Below, one piece after another: positions 28,739-38,542 of a DNA stretch of 64,000 nt. The DNA is taken from positions 558,001 to 622,000 of the forward strand of contig NZ_JAGSPA010000002.1 of NCBI RefSeq assembly GCF_019204005.1, read 5' to 3'. The stretch's first letter is position 1. Every line of letters begins with the position of its first letter. The DNA is from Pacificimonas pallii. GTDB taxonomy: Bacteria > Pseudomonadota > Alphaproteobacteria > Sphingomonadales > Sphingomonadaceae. The translations under genes and the position numbers were made by a program. The notes beneath the pieces are model-generated. The model did no database searches. It was not told the DNA's origin and worked only from the letters and a program-made list of their open reading frames with translations.

Positions 28739-31700
28739 TGACCGGCTTTGCAGTTCGCCGCTGGCAGTTGACGCTCATCATCGCATCGCTTTTCGCTTTT
28801 CTCGGGATGAGCGCGCTGTTCACGATTCCGCGGACGGTCGACCCTCATTTCGACATTCCCTTCATCATCGTCATTGCAAGCCAGCCGGGTGCAGATGCCA
28901 CCGACATGGAACAGACGGTCGCAAAACCAATCGAACAGGCGCTGATCCAGCTGGATGATGTTGTGGAGGTGTCGTCAAATTCGGCTGACGGGCTGGCGAC
29001 GATCCAGGTGGAATTCTCATGGGGCGTTGATTCCGATGAGAAATATAATGACGTCATTCGGGAAGTGTCAGCGATCCGCGACCGGCTGCCGGAGGGGCTT
29101 GCCGATATAGAATATCGCCAGGCGCGCACGACTCAATCTGTTCTCATGCAATATGCGCTTGTCTCCGAAACGGCGTCATGGAAGCGCATGCAGAAATATG
29201 CCGAGGACCTGCAGGAGCTTATGCTGCGTGTCGAAGGCGTGCGGCAGGCGGACGTGTTCGGCGTCGCCGACCCAGAGGTACGGGTGGCCATCGATGCGGC
29301 CCGTCTGTCTGAATATCGCATCCCCTCGACCGCGGTCGCAGGCGCCATTTCGCAGGGCGGCGTCGACCTGCCTGCTGGCATCGTGCATTCGGGCGAACAG
29401 CGGCTGAATGTGGATGCGGGCGGTGCCTATCGCGGCCTCGACGAGGTGGGCGCTGTCCCCCTGCGCGCCGAGGGCGGCGCTGTCGTGACGATCGCTGACG
29501 TCGCCGACGTCAGCTGGGCCACCGATGAGCGTCTGCACATCGTCCGCTATAATGACGAACGCGCGGTCATCGTTGCCGCGCAGCAGAAAAACAATGTCAA
29601 CGGCCTGACCGTGCAGGCTGGTCTGGAAGAGGCGATTGAGGGTTTTCGCGCGGCCTTGCCCCCCGACATGCGTCTGGAAAAGGCTTATGACCAGACCGAA
29701 GAGATCAACGACCGCATGGGCATGCTGCTGCGCGATTTCGGCATCGCCCTCAGTCTCGTCCTCATCACGCTGCTGCCATTGGGGCCGCGCGCGTCCGGCA
29801 TCGTCATGGTCTCCATTCCGCTCAGTCTTGCCACTGGTCTCTTCTGCATGTGGCTCATTGGCCACTCGCTGAACCAGCTCAGCATCGCCGGTTTCATCCT
29901 CTCGCTCGGTCTGCTGGTCGACGATTCGATCGTGGTCACCGAGAATATCTCGCGCCATCTCCGTATGGGGAAAGCGCGCCTGACCGCCGCTCTCGATGGC
30001 ACCAGAGAGATCGCCGCGGCCGTCTTCGGATCGACGTTCGTCCTCATCTTCGCGTTTCTGCCGCTCATCTTCCTGCCGGGCGGCGCGGGCGTCTTCACGC
30101 GCACATTGCCGCTGGCAACCCTGTTCACGGTCAGTGCGTCGCTGATCATCTCCCTGACGATCATTCCCTTCATCGCCAGCCGGGTTCTGAAACGCGATGA
30201 CGATCCAGAGGGCAATGCCATCATGCGGTTCGTGTCGCGCGGCATTCACAAGGTCTACCGGCCCATTCTACACCGCGCACTCGACCATCCACGCCGCTGG
30301 TTCGTCGCCACCATGGCCATTTGCCTCGCGGCGTTCGCGCTCATTCCGCAGATCGGCTTCGCCCTGTTCCCGGACGCCGACGTGCCGCATTTTCTCGTCG
30401 AAATCCGCGCGCCCGAAGGCACCAGCGTCGCCGGTACCGACCGCATTGTCAGACACATTTCCGAGGAGATCGCGAAAGAAGACGGCATTCGTACCCGCGT
30501 CGACAATGCGGGTGCCGGCGGCCCGCAGGTTTTCTACAATGTCTTCACCAATTTCGAACGTACGCGGGAAGGCAATGTCCTGGTTGTTCAAAAGGAATGG
30601 GACGCCGATGAAACCCCTGCCCTCATCGAGAGGCTTCGTACGAAATTCGCTGATTATCCAGAGGCGGAAATCAACGTCCGCACCTTTACGAACGGCGTTC
30701 CCGTCGAAGCGCCTGTCGAATTCTTCGTCGTCGGCCCTGACCTCGATATTATCAAGCGTATTTCCGGACAGGTTGAAGGCAAATTGCGGGCCAATCCCGC
30801 GATCCGCGACATCAATAACCCCTTGAAGGTCGAGCGGACCGACCTCAACATCGGCCTCGACGCGCCCAAGGCCGCCCTGCTCGGCGTGGCGCCCGGCTCG
30901 CCTCGCCGCGTCATCCGCCTGGCCCTCGTTGGCGAACGCGCCGGCACCTTTCGCGACAGCGAGGGCGATCCCTACCCGGTCGTCGTCCGCCTGCCGATGG
31001 ACGAACGCCGGATGGTTTCTGCGCTCGATGACATTTATCTGCCAACGACGGCAGGCGGCAGCGTTCCCCTTGGCCAGGTCGCAACGCCCTATCTGGAAAG
31101 CGTCCCGCCCCGCGTCGACCGCTACCAGCAGGAGCGTACGAACAGCATCACCGCTTTCGTGCGCACCGGTTACAATGAAAACCGCGTCATGGGCGAGTTG
31201 TTCGAGGAACTGCAGCAGATGGAGCTACCCGCCGGGTATCAGATCGTGCCGGGCGGGGTCATTCAGGCCACCGAGGAAAGTTTCGGCGGTCTTGGCCCCA
31301 TCATCGCTTTTGCGATGCTTGGCATGCTCGCTGTGCTGATCGCCGAATTCGGGAATTTCCGGGAGACCATTGTCGTCGCCGGTGTCGTTCCGCTCGGCAT
31401 GTTCGGCGGCATCATCGCGCTCTTCATCACCGGCTTTCCGATCAGTTTCACGGGCGTCATCGGCTTCGTTGCGATGGTCGGGATCGAAATCAAGAATTCC
31501 ATCCTGCTGGTCGATTTCACGCGCCAGCTGCGTGATCGCGGCCTTCCCTTGCGAGAGGCGGTGGAACAGGCTGGCGAGATTCGCTTCCTGCCCGTGCTCC
31601 TGACGTCGGTGACGGCGGTCGGCGGCCTGTTGCCCCTCGCCCTTAGCGGTACGGCGCTTTACGCGCCGCTCGCCTGGGTCATCATCGGCGGCCTCATTTC

Positions 31701-31821
31701 ATCGACGATTCTCAGCCGCATTGTCACACCGGTCATGTATCTGCTCGTCGCGCGGGCCGTTGCCCCGGCCCGTTCAGGACCGGAAAGCCCGGACGCGGCG
31801 CACCTGGAAACTTCCGGTTAA
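28738..31821 (+). CDS. RND family efflux pump, inner-membrane permease (HAE1-like)
   Basis: A 1,027-residue pump with the twofold RND repeat, 12 TM helices and two large periplasmic loops. TM4-like SIAGFILSLGLLVDDSIVV carries the proton-relay Asp pair. The second-half counterpart has GVIGFVAMVGIEIKNSILL. It exchanges protons for hydrophobic or toxic compounds; the adaptor is encoded just upstream. It differs from AcrB in loop sequence, and its substrate cannot be predicted. No tetR-type regulator lies next to the operon. Confidence 0.94.
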   Translation: MTGFAVRRWQLTLIIASLFAFLGMSALFTIPRTVDPHFDIPFIIVIASQPGADATDMEQTVAKPIEQALIQLDDVVEVSSNSADGLATIQVEFSWGVDSDEKYNDVIREVSAIRDRLPEGLADIEYRQARTTQSVLMQYALVSETASWKRMQKYAEDLQELMLRVEGVRQADVFGVADPEVRVAIDAARLSEYRIPSTAVAGAISQGGVDLPAGIVHSGEQRLNVDAGGAYRGLDEVGAVPLRAEGGAVVTIADVADVSWATDERLHIVRYNDERAVIVAAQQKNNVNGLTVQAGLEEAIEGFRAALPPDMRLEKAYDQTEEINDRMGMLLRDFGIALSLVLITLLPLGPRASGIVMVSIPLSLATGLFCMWLIGHSLNQLSIAGFILSLGLLVDDSIVVTENISRHLRMGKARLTAALDGTREIAAAVFGSTFVLIFAFLPLIFLPGGAGVFTRTLPLATLFTVSASLIISLTIIPFIASRVLKRDDDPEGNAIMRFVSRGIHKVYRPILHRALDHPRRWFVATMAICLAAFALIPQIGFALFPDADVPHFLVEIRAPEGTSVAGTDRIVRHISEEIAKEDGIRTRVDNAGAGGPQVFYNVFTNFERTREGNVLVVQKEWDADETPALIERLRTKFADYPEAEINVRTFTNGVPVEAPVEFFVVGPDLDIIKRISGQVEGKLRANPAIRDINNPLKVERTDLNIGLDAPKAALLGVAPGSPRRVIRLALVGERAGTFRDSEGDPYPVVVRLPMDERRMVSALDDIYLPTTAGGSVPLGQVATPYLESVPPRVDRYQQERTNSITAFVRTGYNENRVMGELFEELQQMELPAGYQIVPGGVIQATEESFGGLGPIIAFAMLGMLAVLIAEFGNFRETIVVAGVVPLGMFGGIIALFITGFPISFTGVIGFVAMVGIEIKNSILLVDFTRQLRDRGLPLREAVEQAGEIRFLPVLLTSVTAVGGLLPLALSGTALYAPLAWVIIGGLISSTILSRIVTPVMYLLVARAVAPARSGPESPDAAHLETSG

Positions 31822-31869
31822 CCCTAGCAGGTTAACAATAGGGATGAGCTGTTTCGACAGGTACTGCTG

Positions 31870-32208
31870 ATGACAATTGTAAGTGAGGTTGTGAAGCGAG
31901 ATGCACGCGCAAAGATCTTGCGTGCCGGCGTCGTGCGGTCGGGTAGCTTTGAACGTAAGGTCATCATCCGGGACGTGTCTGAATCGGGCGCGATGATCCA
32001 GAGCGATGTTGAATTTGAGAAAGACGAGGAAGTCTGGCTGGAATTCAGCGGTATGACGCCCATTCGTTCGATCGTGCGCTGGGCATCCGACAACCGCTAC
32101 GGCATTCAGTTCGAACGCCGTATCGAGCTCGACAAGCACGGCAAGCCTGTCGCCGCCTCGCTGAATACCGAGACGCGCGAAAAGTCCTTTGTCAGCTGGA
32201 AGAGATAG
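31870..32208 (+). CDS. PilZ domain protein with degenerate c-di-GMP motif
   Basis: A 112-residue single PilZ barrel. The second motif DVSESGAM fits D/NxSxxG, but the first, normally RxxxR, reads KRDAR here (KxxxR). It may bind c-di-GMP weakly or not at all. PilZ proteins tune motility, adhesion and polysaccharide production. AGGTACTGCTG precedes the ATG. It is separate from, and convergent with, dciA. A repeated GGTTAAC lies just upstream (about 31816-31835). Confidence 0.8.
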   Translation: MTIVSEVVKRDARAKILRAGVVRSGSFERKVIIRDVSESGAMIQSDVEFEKDEEVWLEFSGMTPIRSIVRWASDNRYGIQFERRIELDKHGKPVAASLNTETREKSFVSWKR

Positions 32209-32230
32209 CGACGCGCATCCGCACGCAGCG

Positions 32231-32752
32231 CTAGCCGATTTTCGGCGGCCCCTTGGTGCTTCCGATCTGCGACGCCAGCGACTCCAGCGCATTCCGCAGA
32301 TCGTCGTCCCTCACCACTTTCAGCTCGTCTTTCACTGCCGATGACACCGGCTGTGCGGTGTCCCTGCGCCTGGAGACAGGCCGGGCGGGCACGGGTTCGC
32401 CCTGCCGGATCGCCATCCGCGTCACAGCCGCATATCCGAAATAGCGGTTGACGCGTTCGATGATAATGGGTGCTTCATGCTGAAGCGCAAGCGCATGCGC
32501 GCCGTGCACGGACAGATTCAGTGTGCCGCCGGATCGTTTGCCCTGCGGGAACCTGATCGAGTCGGGTGTTGAGCGCCGCGAAACCTCCTGTCCCACAATT
32601 TCGGCCCAGCGCGCGACGATGGCGGATTCGACGAAACCAAATTTGCGAAAGCTCTTCCGGCCCACGCGCGGGACCAGCTCTGCCACGGAGCGGGCGAAGC
32701 CAATCCGTTTATATCCCGGAAGGTCATGGGGTGGTTTGCCGCGCTTGCTCAT
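32231..32752 (-). CDS. dciA: DciA-family (DUF721) replication helicase loader
   Basis: A 173-residue protein. The DUF721/DciA region (VESAIVARWAEIVGQEVSRRSTPDSIRF to TLNLSVHGAHALALQHEAPIIIERVNRYFG) matches the family that loads the replicative helicase DnaB in bacteria without DnaC. The C-terminal 60 residues are charged and low complexity. ATG 32752 is chosen over the TTG at 32755. It is transcribed away from mutY with 28 bases between starts, a compact divergent promoter. Confidence 0.88.
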   Translation of the reverse strand: MSKRGKPPHDLPGYKRIGFARSVAELVPRVGRKSFRKFGFVESAIVARWAEIVGQEVSRRSTPDSIRFPQGKRSGGTLNLSVHGAHALALQHEAPIIIERVNRYFGYAAVTRMAIRQGEPVPARPVSRRRDTAQPVSSAVKDELKVVRDDDLRNALESLASQIGSTKGPPKIG

Positions 32753-32780
32753 CAAGGGTCTTCACTGCCAGAAGCCGCTC

Positions 32781-33830
32781 ATGAGCACCATAGCCGCGAC
32801 CGCATTTCAAAGCGCTCTTCTCGACTGGTATGACATCCACGCCCGCGCCCTGCCCTGGCGCGTCCCGCCCGGTTCGGCGCGGACCCCCGACCCTTACCGG
32901 GTCTGGCTGTCAGAGATCATGTTGCAGCAGACCGTGGTGCAGACGGTGAAATCCTACTTCGAAACCTTCGTTTCGCGCTGGCCCACCGTGCATCATCTCG
33001 CCGCCGCCCGGGATGAAGACGTCCTCGCCGCCTGGGCAGGTCTTGGCTATTATGCCCGCGCCCGCAATCTGATCGCCTGCGCCCGCGCCGTTTCAGGGCG
33101 CGGCGCGTTTCCGGGTACCGAGGCGGAACTGCTCGAACTGCCCGGCATCGGCCCTTATACCGCAGCGGCCATTGCAAGCATCGCCTTTGGCCGCCCGTCA
33201 GTCGTGGTTGATGGCAATATCGAGCGGGTCATGGCGCGCCTGTTCGCGATCGAGACCCCCCTGCCCGCGGCGAAGACCGAGATGAAGGCGCGCGCCGCCG
33301 ACCTGACACCCAGGCGGCGGCCCGGCGACCATGCGCAGGCGCTGATGGACCTGGGCGCCACGATCTGCCGGCCAAAGGCGGCCGCCTGCCTCGCCTGCCC
33401 CGTCCGGCAGTTCTGCGCCGCCACCGGGAACGCGCCCGAGCGGCTTCCCAGGAAACTTTCCAAGGCGGCCAAACCGGAGCGCAGGGGCATTGCCTATTGG
33501 CTGACGCACGGGGAGGATGTCCTCCTGGTGCGCAGACCGGACAGGGGATTGCTGGGCGGCATGCGGGCGCTTCCCGCGACACCGTTTGTGGCGGATCGCG
33601 AGCCGATCCCCGCACCGCCCTTCGAAACGGAATGGAAAGCGGTGTCGAAGCCGGTCGTCCATGTCTTCACGCATTTTCGTCTGGAGCTGACAATCATGAC
33701 CGCGGATATCTCCGCGATGCCGCGACCGTCCGGTGACTGGCACCCGGTTGCCGACATCGTTAATGCCGGTCTGCCAACCCTTTTTGCAAAAGCCGCGAAG
33801 CTGGCTGCCGGAGATCTTCTGCATGACTGA
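32781..33830 (+). CDS. mutY: A/G-specific adenine DNA glycosylase
   Basis: Removes adenine mispaired with 8-oxoguanine. The 349 residues show the catalytic Glu in SEIMLQQTVVQTV, the helix-hairpin-helix LPGIGPYTAAAIASIAF with catalytic Asp in VVDGNIERV, the 4Fe-4S loop CRPKAAACLACPVRQFC (Cys-x6-Cys-x2-Cys-x5-Cys), and a C-terminal NUDIX-like 8-oxoG recognition domain. The open frame reaches back to 32523, antisense to dciA, so I chose ATG 32781, where MutY similarity begins. Its stop overlaps tspO by eight bases. Confidence 0.96.
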   Translation: MSTIAATAFQSALLDWYDIHARALPWRVPPGSARTPDPYRVWLSEIMLQQTVVQTVKSYFETFVSRWPTVHHLAAARDEDVLAAWAGLGYYARARNLIACARAVSGRGAFPGTEAELLELPGIGPYTAAAIASIAFGRPSVVVDGNIERVMARLFAIETPLPAAKTEMKARAADLTPRRRPGDHAQALMDLGATICRPKAAACLACPVRQFCAATGNAPERLPRKLSKAAKPERRGIAYWLTHGEDVLLVRRPDRGLLGGMRALPATPFVADREPIPAPPFETEWKAVSKPVVHVFTHFRLELTIMTADISAMPRPSGDWHPVADIVNAGLPTLFAKAAKLAAGDLLHD

Positions 33831-34296
33831 CCGTTCTCGTGACCGCCGTGCCGCGCTCATCGGCGTCCTGATCGTCGCGGTCCTCGGACTTGGCGTCAAC
33901 AGGCTGCTGCTACCGGGAGGTACGGGGGAGTGGTACCTGTCGCTCGTCAAGCCCGACCTCAATCCCCCATCATGGCTGTTCGGCGTCGTATGGCCCATCC
34001 TCTACATTCTCATCGGCGCGGCCGGCGGCCTGATCTGGAAAGCGAGCTTCAACCGGGCGCGGTTCTGGTACATTCTGCAGCTGGCGCTGAATTTGCTCTG
34101 GAGCCCGGTGTTTTTCGGCATGCAGCGCGTGGATATCGGCCTCGGCGTCATCGCGGCGCTCAATATCGCCGCCATCATCGCAACCATCCGCATGGCCGCG
34201 GTGCGCCGTCTGGCGGCGTGGCTGATGGTTCCCTATCTGATATGGATTGCGTTCGCGGCGATCCTGAACCTGCGCATCTGGCAGTTGAACGGCTGA
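33823..34296 (+). CDS. TspO/MBR family membrane protein
   Basis: A 157-residue five-helix protein. The family motif near residue 45 is KPDLNPPSWLFGVVWPILY, followed by NLLWSPVFFG and the C-terminal WLMVPYLIWIAFA. TspO binds porphyrins and cholesterol-like ligands and can regulate tetrapyrrole flow in alphaproteobacteria such as Rhodobacter. The start ATG 33823 overlaps the end of mutY by eight bases, so translation is probably coupled. Confidence 0.93.
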   Translation: MTDRSRDRRAALIGVLIVAVLGLGVNRLLLPGGTGEWYLSLVKPDLNPPSWLFGVVWPILYILIGAAGGLIWKASFNRARFWYILQLALNLLWSPVFFGMQRVDIGLGVIAALNIAAIIATIRMAAVRRLAAWLMVPYLIWIAFAAILNLRIWQLNG

Positions 34297-34336
34297 CCCC
34301 CTATCTTCTCACTGACAAGCAAAGGATACCGGTAGC

Positions 34337-34585
34337 ATGCAGAGCCAGAACAAATTTCTCGACGATATTTCCCGGCTGGCGACGGGCGCAGCGGGGACCG
34401 TCGCCGGAATGGGCCGCGAAATGGAATCGCGGCTGAAGGAACGCCTGCAGGAAATGGTCGGCGGCATGGACATGGTGTCGCGTGAAGAGTTTGAAGCCGT
34501 TAAGGAAATGGCGGCCAATGCGCGCGCCGAAGCCGATGACCTTCGTGCGCGGATCGAGGCGCTTGAGGCAGGTCGGCAGACATAG
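34337..34585 (+). CDS. ubiK: UbiK-family accessory protein
   Basis: An 82-residue helical protein. The pattern FLDDISRLATGAAGTVAG and MVSREEFEAVKEMAANARAE, with a C-terminal coiled coil, is that of the BMFP/UbiK family (DUF526). UbiK helps the Ubi complex make ubiquinone under aerobic conditions and interacts with lipids. An AAGGATA site precedes the ATG. It is 41 bases after tspO and may be co-transcribed. Confidence 0.9.
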   Translation: MQSQNKFLDDISRLATGAAGTVAGMGREMESRLKERLQEMVGGMDMVSREEFEAVKEMAANARAEADDLRARIEALEAGRQT

Positions 34586-34722
34586 CTCCCATGGCCGGGT
34601 CACAAGATGTTGTGCCTCGCGGCGTGGTTTATCCACAGGAAATGCGACATTGGCCCCTTGCGCGGACTCGGTGATCCCGTGCAGGCTTCGCGCATCAAGA
34701 ATAGTCACAGGTTCCGCCAAAC

Positions 34723-35235
34723 ATGATCGATATCGAATATGCCGAACTGGAATCGGCGGCGCCGCCCCTCGACATGCTCGCGCATTATTTCGAGGCGCAT
34801 GGCTGGGGCTTTGAACGTCTTGGCGACGATGAGATCGTGGCGAAGGTCGAAGGCAGCTGGACGACATATCAGCTGCGGGCGCTATGGCGCGAAGAGGAAC
34901 GCGTTCTCCAGTTGATCGCCTTCCCCGATATTCGCGTGCCGCAGGAGAAACGCGGGATTCTGTACGAGACGCTGTCGTTGATCAACGAGCAGATGTGGCT
35001 CGGGCATTTCGAAATGTGGTCGTCTGACGGCACGCTCGCCTGCCGCCACGGCGCGCTTCTGGAAGAAGGTGACGGCGAGGGCGGCATTTCACTGGCGCAG
35101 ACCGAGACGCTGGTGGAAGCCGCAATTGACGAGTGCGAGCGCTATTATCCGGTGTTCCAGTTCGTTCTGTGGGGGGACAAGTCGCCGGCACAGGCTCTCA
35201 AATCCGCTCTTATCGACACTGCGGGCGAAGCCTGA
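34723..35235 (+). CDS. YbjN domain protein
   Basis: A 170-residue cytoplasmic protein with a YbjN-like fold, resembling type III secretion chaperones. The recognisable part is HYFEAHGWGFERLGDDEIVAKV, then LIAFPDIRVPQEKRG, INEQMWLGHFEM and the C-terminal ECERYYPVFQFVLWG. It begins 138 bases after ubiK. YbjN homologues influence motility, biofilm and stress resistance in enterobacteria; no function is set for alphaproteobacteria. Confidence 0.85.
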   Translation: MIDIEYAELESAAPPLDMLAHYFEAHGWGFERLGDDEIVAKVEGSWTTYQLRALWREEERVLQLIAFPDIRVPQEKRGILYETLSLINEQMWLGHFEMWSSDGTLACRHGALLEEGDGEGGISLAQTETLVEAAIDECERYYPVFQFVLWGDKSPAQALKSALIDTAGEA

Positions 35236-35318
35236 CCTGCCGACCCTAGCAAAACTGCCGCACTTTCCGCTGGGGCCAACCTCTCTTAAGGTCGTGCCGA
35301 ACGTTCTGGGGAGGACAT

Positions 35319-37466
35319 ATGCGGTATATCGCGATCGGCGCGGCAATCGGCGCTCTGGCCATCATGTCGGCCTGCGCGCCCGAGGACCGGGCGCCTGAAA
35401 ACCGGCCCGCCGCCGACGTCACCGACGAACGCCTTCTGAACGCCGCCGCCGAGCCGGGTAGCTGGCTAACCCATGGCGGCACCTATGAAGAGCAGCGCTT
35501 CGCACGGCTTACCGGAATAGACCGGACGAACGTCGATAAGCTTGGGCTCGCATGGATGTACGAATTCGACACCAATCGCGGTCAGGAGGCGACGCCGCTG
35601 ATCGTTGACGGCGTCCTTTATACAACCTCCGCATGGTCGAAGGTGTTCGCGTTCAACGCGAAGACCGGCGAACTCCTCTGGTCCTACGACCCCGAAGTAC
35701 CGCGCGAAGCCGGTTTCAATGCCTGCTGCGACGTCGTCAACCGCGGTGTCGCCATTTACGGCGGCCGCGTCTATTCGGGCACCATCGACGGCCGCCTGAT
35801 CGCCATTGATGCGCAGACCGGCAAACTCGCCTGGGAAAAGGTCACGGTCGACCAGTCGAAACCCTATACGATCACGGGCGCGCCGCGCGCGGCGAAGGGC
35901 CGCGTGCTGATCGGCAATGGCGGCGCCGAATATGGTGTGCGCGGCTATGTCAGCGCTTACGACGCCGAGACAGGCGCGCTCGACTGGCGTTTCTACACGG
36001 TCCCGCCCGGTCCGGATGCAGGCCCGGATGGCGCGGCGAGTGACAGCACGATCGACCTCGCCAAAGCCACCTGGAACGGCGACTGGTCGGAACATGGCGG
36101 CGGCGGAACTGTATGGGATGCAATCGTTTACGATAGGGATTTCGATCAAATTCTCATCGGCGTCGGCAATGGCGCGCCGTGGAATCACAAGCTTCGCTCG
36201 GACGGTGAGGGTGACAATCTTTTCGTGTCGTCCGTGGTTGCGCTCGATGCCGATACCGGCACCTATAAATGGCACTATCAGGGCACGCCTGGGGAAACAT
36301 GGGACTTCACGCAGACGCAGCCCATCATTCTGGCTGACCTGCCTATTGATGGTATCGCGCGCAAGGTGATGATGCAGGCACCGAAAAACGGTTATTTTTA
36401 TGTCATCGACCGCGGCAATGGAGAATTGATTTCCGCTGAGGGTTTCGTTCCCCAGACCTGGACGACGGGCATCGACATGGCCACCGGACGACCGATCGAG
36501 GCCGAGAATGCGCGATTTACGGATGGCACATTTCTTTCGATGCCATCGGCACTTGGCGCGCACAACTGGCATCCGATGGCATATAGTCCGGACGAACGGC
36601 TGGTCTATATTCCAGCGCAGGATGTGCCTTATGCTTATGTCGACGATGCCAATTTTGAATCGCGACCGGGGGCGTGGAATATTGGCGTCGACTATCTCGC
36701 CAATCCCGTCCCGGAAACGAGGGGCGAATTCAAGGCGCTGAAAGCCCTTCTCAAGGGCCATCTGGCCGCGTGGGATCCCGTGACGCAAACAGAGAGGTGG
36801 CGCGTCCAGCATGACGGTCCCTGGAATGGCGGCGTGCTCGCGACGCAGGGCGGCCTCGTTTTTCAGGGAACGGCGAAGGGCGATTTCAAGGCCTATGACG
36901 CGGAAAATGGTGAGGAATTGTGGAGCTTCGCCGCCGGTACCGGCATCATAGCCGCGCCCGTCAGCTACGAAATCGATGGGGAGCAATATGTCGCCGTCAT
37001 GGCCGGTTATGGCGGCGCCTATCCCCTGACCACGGCCTATGAGGACAATCCGAAACCGCAGATCAACGGCCGCCTGCTGGTGTTCCGGCTTGGCGCTGCC
37101 ATTCCCTATGACGTCGCGTCGCTGGAATATGGGGACCCGGTACAGGTCGAGGCTTTCTGGACCGAGGACCAGCTTGCGCATGGCAACCGATTGTACGAAT
37201 CGAATTGCGGCGTCTGTCACGGCGCCGCGGCGCGCTCCTCAGGCGTGCTTCCCGACCTTCGCCGCTCGGGCTGGCTGGAAACGCGCGAACTCTGGCAGGA
37301 GGTGCTGATCGGCGGCGCGCTGAAGGATCAGGGCATGATCAGCTTCGCGAAATGGTTCTCGCCAGAGGATGCGGAAGCCGTTCGCGCATTCGTCGCCAGC
37401 CGGGCCAACAGGCTGATTGAAGACGGCGATATCGGCGCAGCGGACGGGCAGCGCGCGGCGCCCTAG
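35319..37466 (+). CDS. PQQ-dependent quinohemoprotein alcohol dehydrogenase-like lipoprotein
   Basis: A 715-residue periplasmic enzyme. The signal ends in a lipobox (IMSACAPED). An eight-bladed PQQ propeller follows, with the vicinal disulfide NACCDVV, propeller Trp-docking repeats, the Ca/catalytic WDFT region, and a C-terminal cytochrome c domain with the heme motif CGVCHG and Met ligand candidate in DQGMISF. It oxidises alcohols or aldehydes and passes electrons to the chain. GGGAGGA precedes the ATG. No pqq genes are in the window. Its stop overlaps the convergent NUDIX gene as CTAG. Confidence 0.93.
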   Translation: MRYIAIGAAIGALAIMSACAPEDRAPENRPAADVTDERLLNAAAEPGSWLTHGGTYEEQRFARLTGIDRTNVDKLGLAWMYEFDTNRGQEATPLIVDGVLYTTSAWSKVFAFNAKTGELLWSYDPEVPREAGFNACCDVVNRGVAIYGGRVYSGTIDGRLIAIDAQTGKLAWEKVTVDQSKPYTITGAPRAAKGRVLIGNGGAEYGVRGYVSAYDAETGALDWRFYTVPPGPDAGPDGAASDSTIDLAKATWNGDWSEHGGGGTVWDAIVYDRDFDQILIGVGNGAPWNHKLRSDGEGDNLFVSSVVALDADTGTYKWHYQGTPGETWDFTQTQPIILADLPIDGIARKVMMQAPKNGYFYVIDRGNGELISAEGFVPQTWTTGIDMATGRPIEAENARFTDGTFLSMPSALGAHNWHPMAYSPDERLVYIPAQDVPYAYVDDANFESRPGAWNIGVDYLANPVPETRGEFKALKALLKGHLAAWDPVTQTERWRVQHDGPWNGGVLATQGGLVFQGTAKGDFKAYDAENGEELWSFAAGTGIIAAPVSYEIDGEQYVAVMAGYGGAYPLTTAYEDNPKPQINGRLLVFRLGAAIPYDVASLEYGDPVQVEAFWTEDQLAHGNRLYESNCGVCHGAAARSSGVLPDLRRSGWLETRELWQEVLIGGALKDQGMISFAKWFSPEDAEAVRAFVASRANRLIEDGDIGAADGQRAAP

Positions 37467-38278
37467 CCGCGTACCGCCATGCCAAGCGGCTCCGCCGTGA
37501 CCGGATAGCCAAGGTCGTCCGGAATGGTGAGGTGCGGACGGCCATCAATATCCCGCACTTCCGGGGCGATCAGGCGCGGTTCAAAGGCCAGCGCATGTGC
37601 GAACAGATCGTCAACATGGCTGAACTGCGCCAGCCGCTCCAGATTCCGCTGCGTCGGAAAAATAACCTTGCCGTTGCCCCGCGCCGCATTGCCAAGCGCG
37701 TCCTCGGCCGTTGTCCATAGCGACGTGACCGCTTCATTGCCATCATGCCCCGCCTTCAGATGTTTTCCGACTTTTGCAAGATAGAACCTTGTATCATATC
37801 GCTTATTTTTCATAAGGGCGGACGGGCACCATCTTGACCATGGCGTCATGATCCCGGGGTCGATGCGCTGTTCATATGCTGCGAGAAAATCGCTGAACGC
37901 CAGTTCGCGCGCGGCGATCGCCGGCGCTGCCGCGGCCAGCACGGCCTCGTCGATTTCGGGTCCGTCGGTCAGAAGAACGCCCGCCTCTTCAAAACTCTCC
38001 CGAATGGCGGCAACGCGCGCCGCTGCGTCATCTTCGTCAAGCGCCGGGGACAGTCCGGCGCTTTTCGCCAGCGCATGGTCACCGGCATCCACTTTCCCGC
38101 CAGGAAAGACCATCATTCCAGCGGCAAAGCCCATTGTCTTGGCACGCCGCTGCATGAAGATTTCCGGCGGCCCGCTGACCGTTTCGCGCACGAGTATCAG
38201 GGTGGCGGCAGGCTTCGCAGGATTATTGGCATTGTCAGGCGATGTGAGTGGGTTGACGTCGGTCATGTTCGAAAACAT
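37463..38278 (-). CDS. NUDIX hydrolase
   Basis: A 271-residue hydrolase. The Nudix box is split as [14 protein letters not shown] and, after an unusually long insert, [14 protein letters not shown], which matches the REUxEExGU core. These enzymes cleave nucleoside diphosphates linked to other groups; family members of this size resemble CoA- or NADH-pyrophosphatase types. The start could be ATG 38266 (MTDVN) instead of 38278. It ends convergently on the PQQ dehydrogenase. Confidence 0.88.
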   Translation of the reverse strand: MFSNMTDVNPLTSPDNANNPAKPAATLILVRETVSGPPEIFMQRRAKTMGFAAGMMVFPGGKVDAGDHALAKSAGLSPALDEDDAAARVAAIRESFEEAGVLLTDGPEIDEAVLAAAAPAIAARELAFSDFLAAYEQRIDPGIMTPWSRWCPSALMKNKRYDTRFYLAKVGKHLKAGHDGNEAVTSLWTTAEDALGNAARGNGKVIFPTQRNLERLAQFSHVDDLFAHALAFEPRLIAPEVRDIDGRPHLTIPDDLGYPVTAEPLGMAVRG

Positions 38279-38339
38279 GCGCGGTTCCGGCGATATTTCC
38301 TAGCCCTCACTTGAAAGGGTAAGGCCGCAATGACGCGGC

Positions 38340-38495
38340 TCAGGCCCTGCCCTGCTCGCCGCGCGGCGTCTTTGGCGGTGTTCCGGTAACGGCCAGATCT
38401 TCGTTTAACTGCCGCTCGGGGATCAGTTCGCCTTCACCGGCGATCGTCTTTTTGAGGGCGGCGGGGTCCATTCCGTCTTTTGCTGGCGTTTTCAT
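38340..38495 (-). CDS. Small 51-residue acidic/basic hypothetical protein
   Basis: A short gene with a textbook AAGGAG ribosome site (about 38503-38508) seven bases before its ATG. The product starts MKTPAKDGMDPAALKK, then TIAGEGELIPERQLNEDL, and ends with a Pro/Arg-rich tail. It is soluble, has no TM helix, and its codon use agrees with the neighbours. It follows the 61-residue membrane protein gene on the same strand, and the two may be co-transcribed. No named family is recognised. A stress-type promoter candidate (see 38517-38541) overlaps its leader. Confidence 0.7.
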   Translation of the reverse strand: MKTPAKDGMDPAALKKTIAGEGELIPERQLNEDLAVTGTPPKTPRGEQGRA

Positions 38496-38516
38496 ATCTT
38501 TGCTCCTTCATGGCTG

Positions 38517-38541
38517 AACGCGCCATTGCATGGATGGCTCC
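38517..38541 (-). promoter_or_regulatory. Weak EcfG-like promoter candidate
   Basis: On the minus strand, GGAGC at 38541-38537 and CGTT at 38520-38517 are separated by 16 bases. The consensus is GGAAC-N16/17-CGTT, so there is one mismatch in the -35. A start about seven bases past CGTT would leave a very short leader carrying only the ribosome site. Confidence 0.25.
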
Positions 38542-38542
38542 A

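Noticed and set aside
31816-31840. Two GGTTAAC copies before the PilZ gene as a CtrA site
   Set aside because: The TTAA cores are ten bases apart rather than seven, so the consensus is not met.
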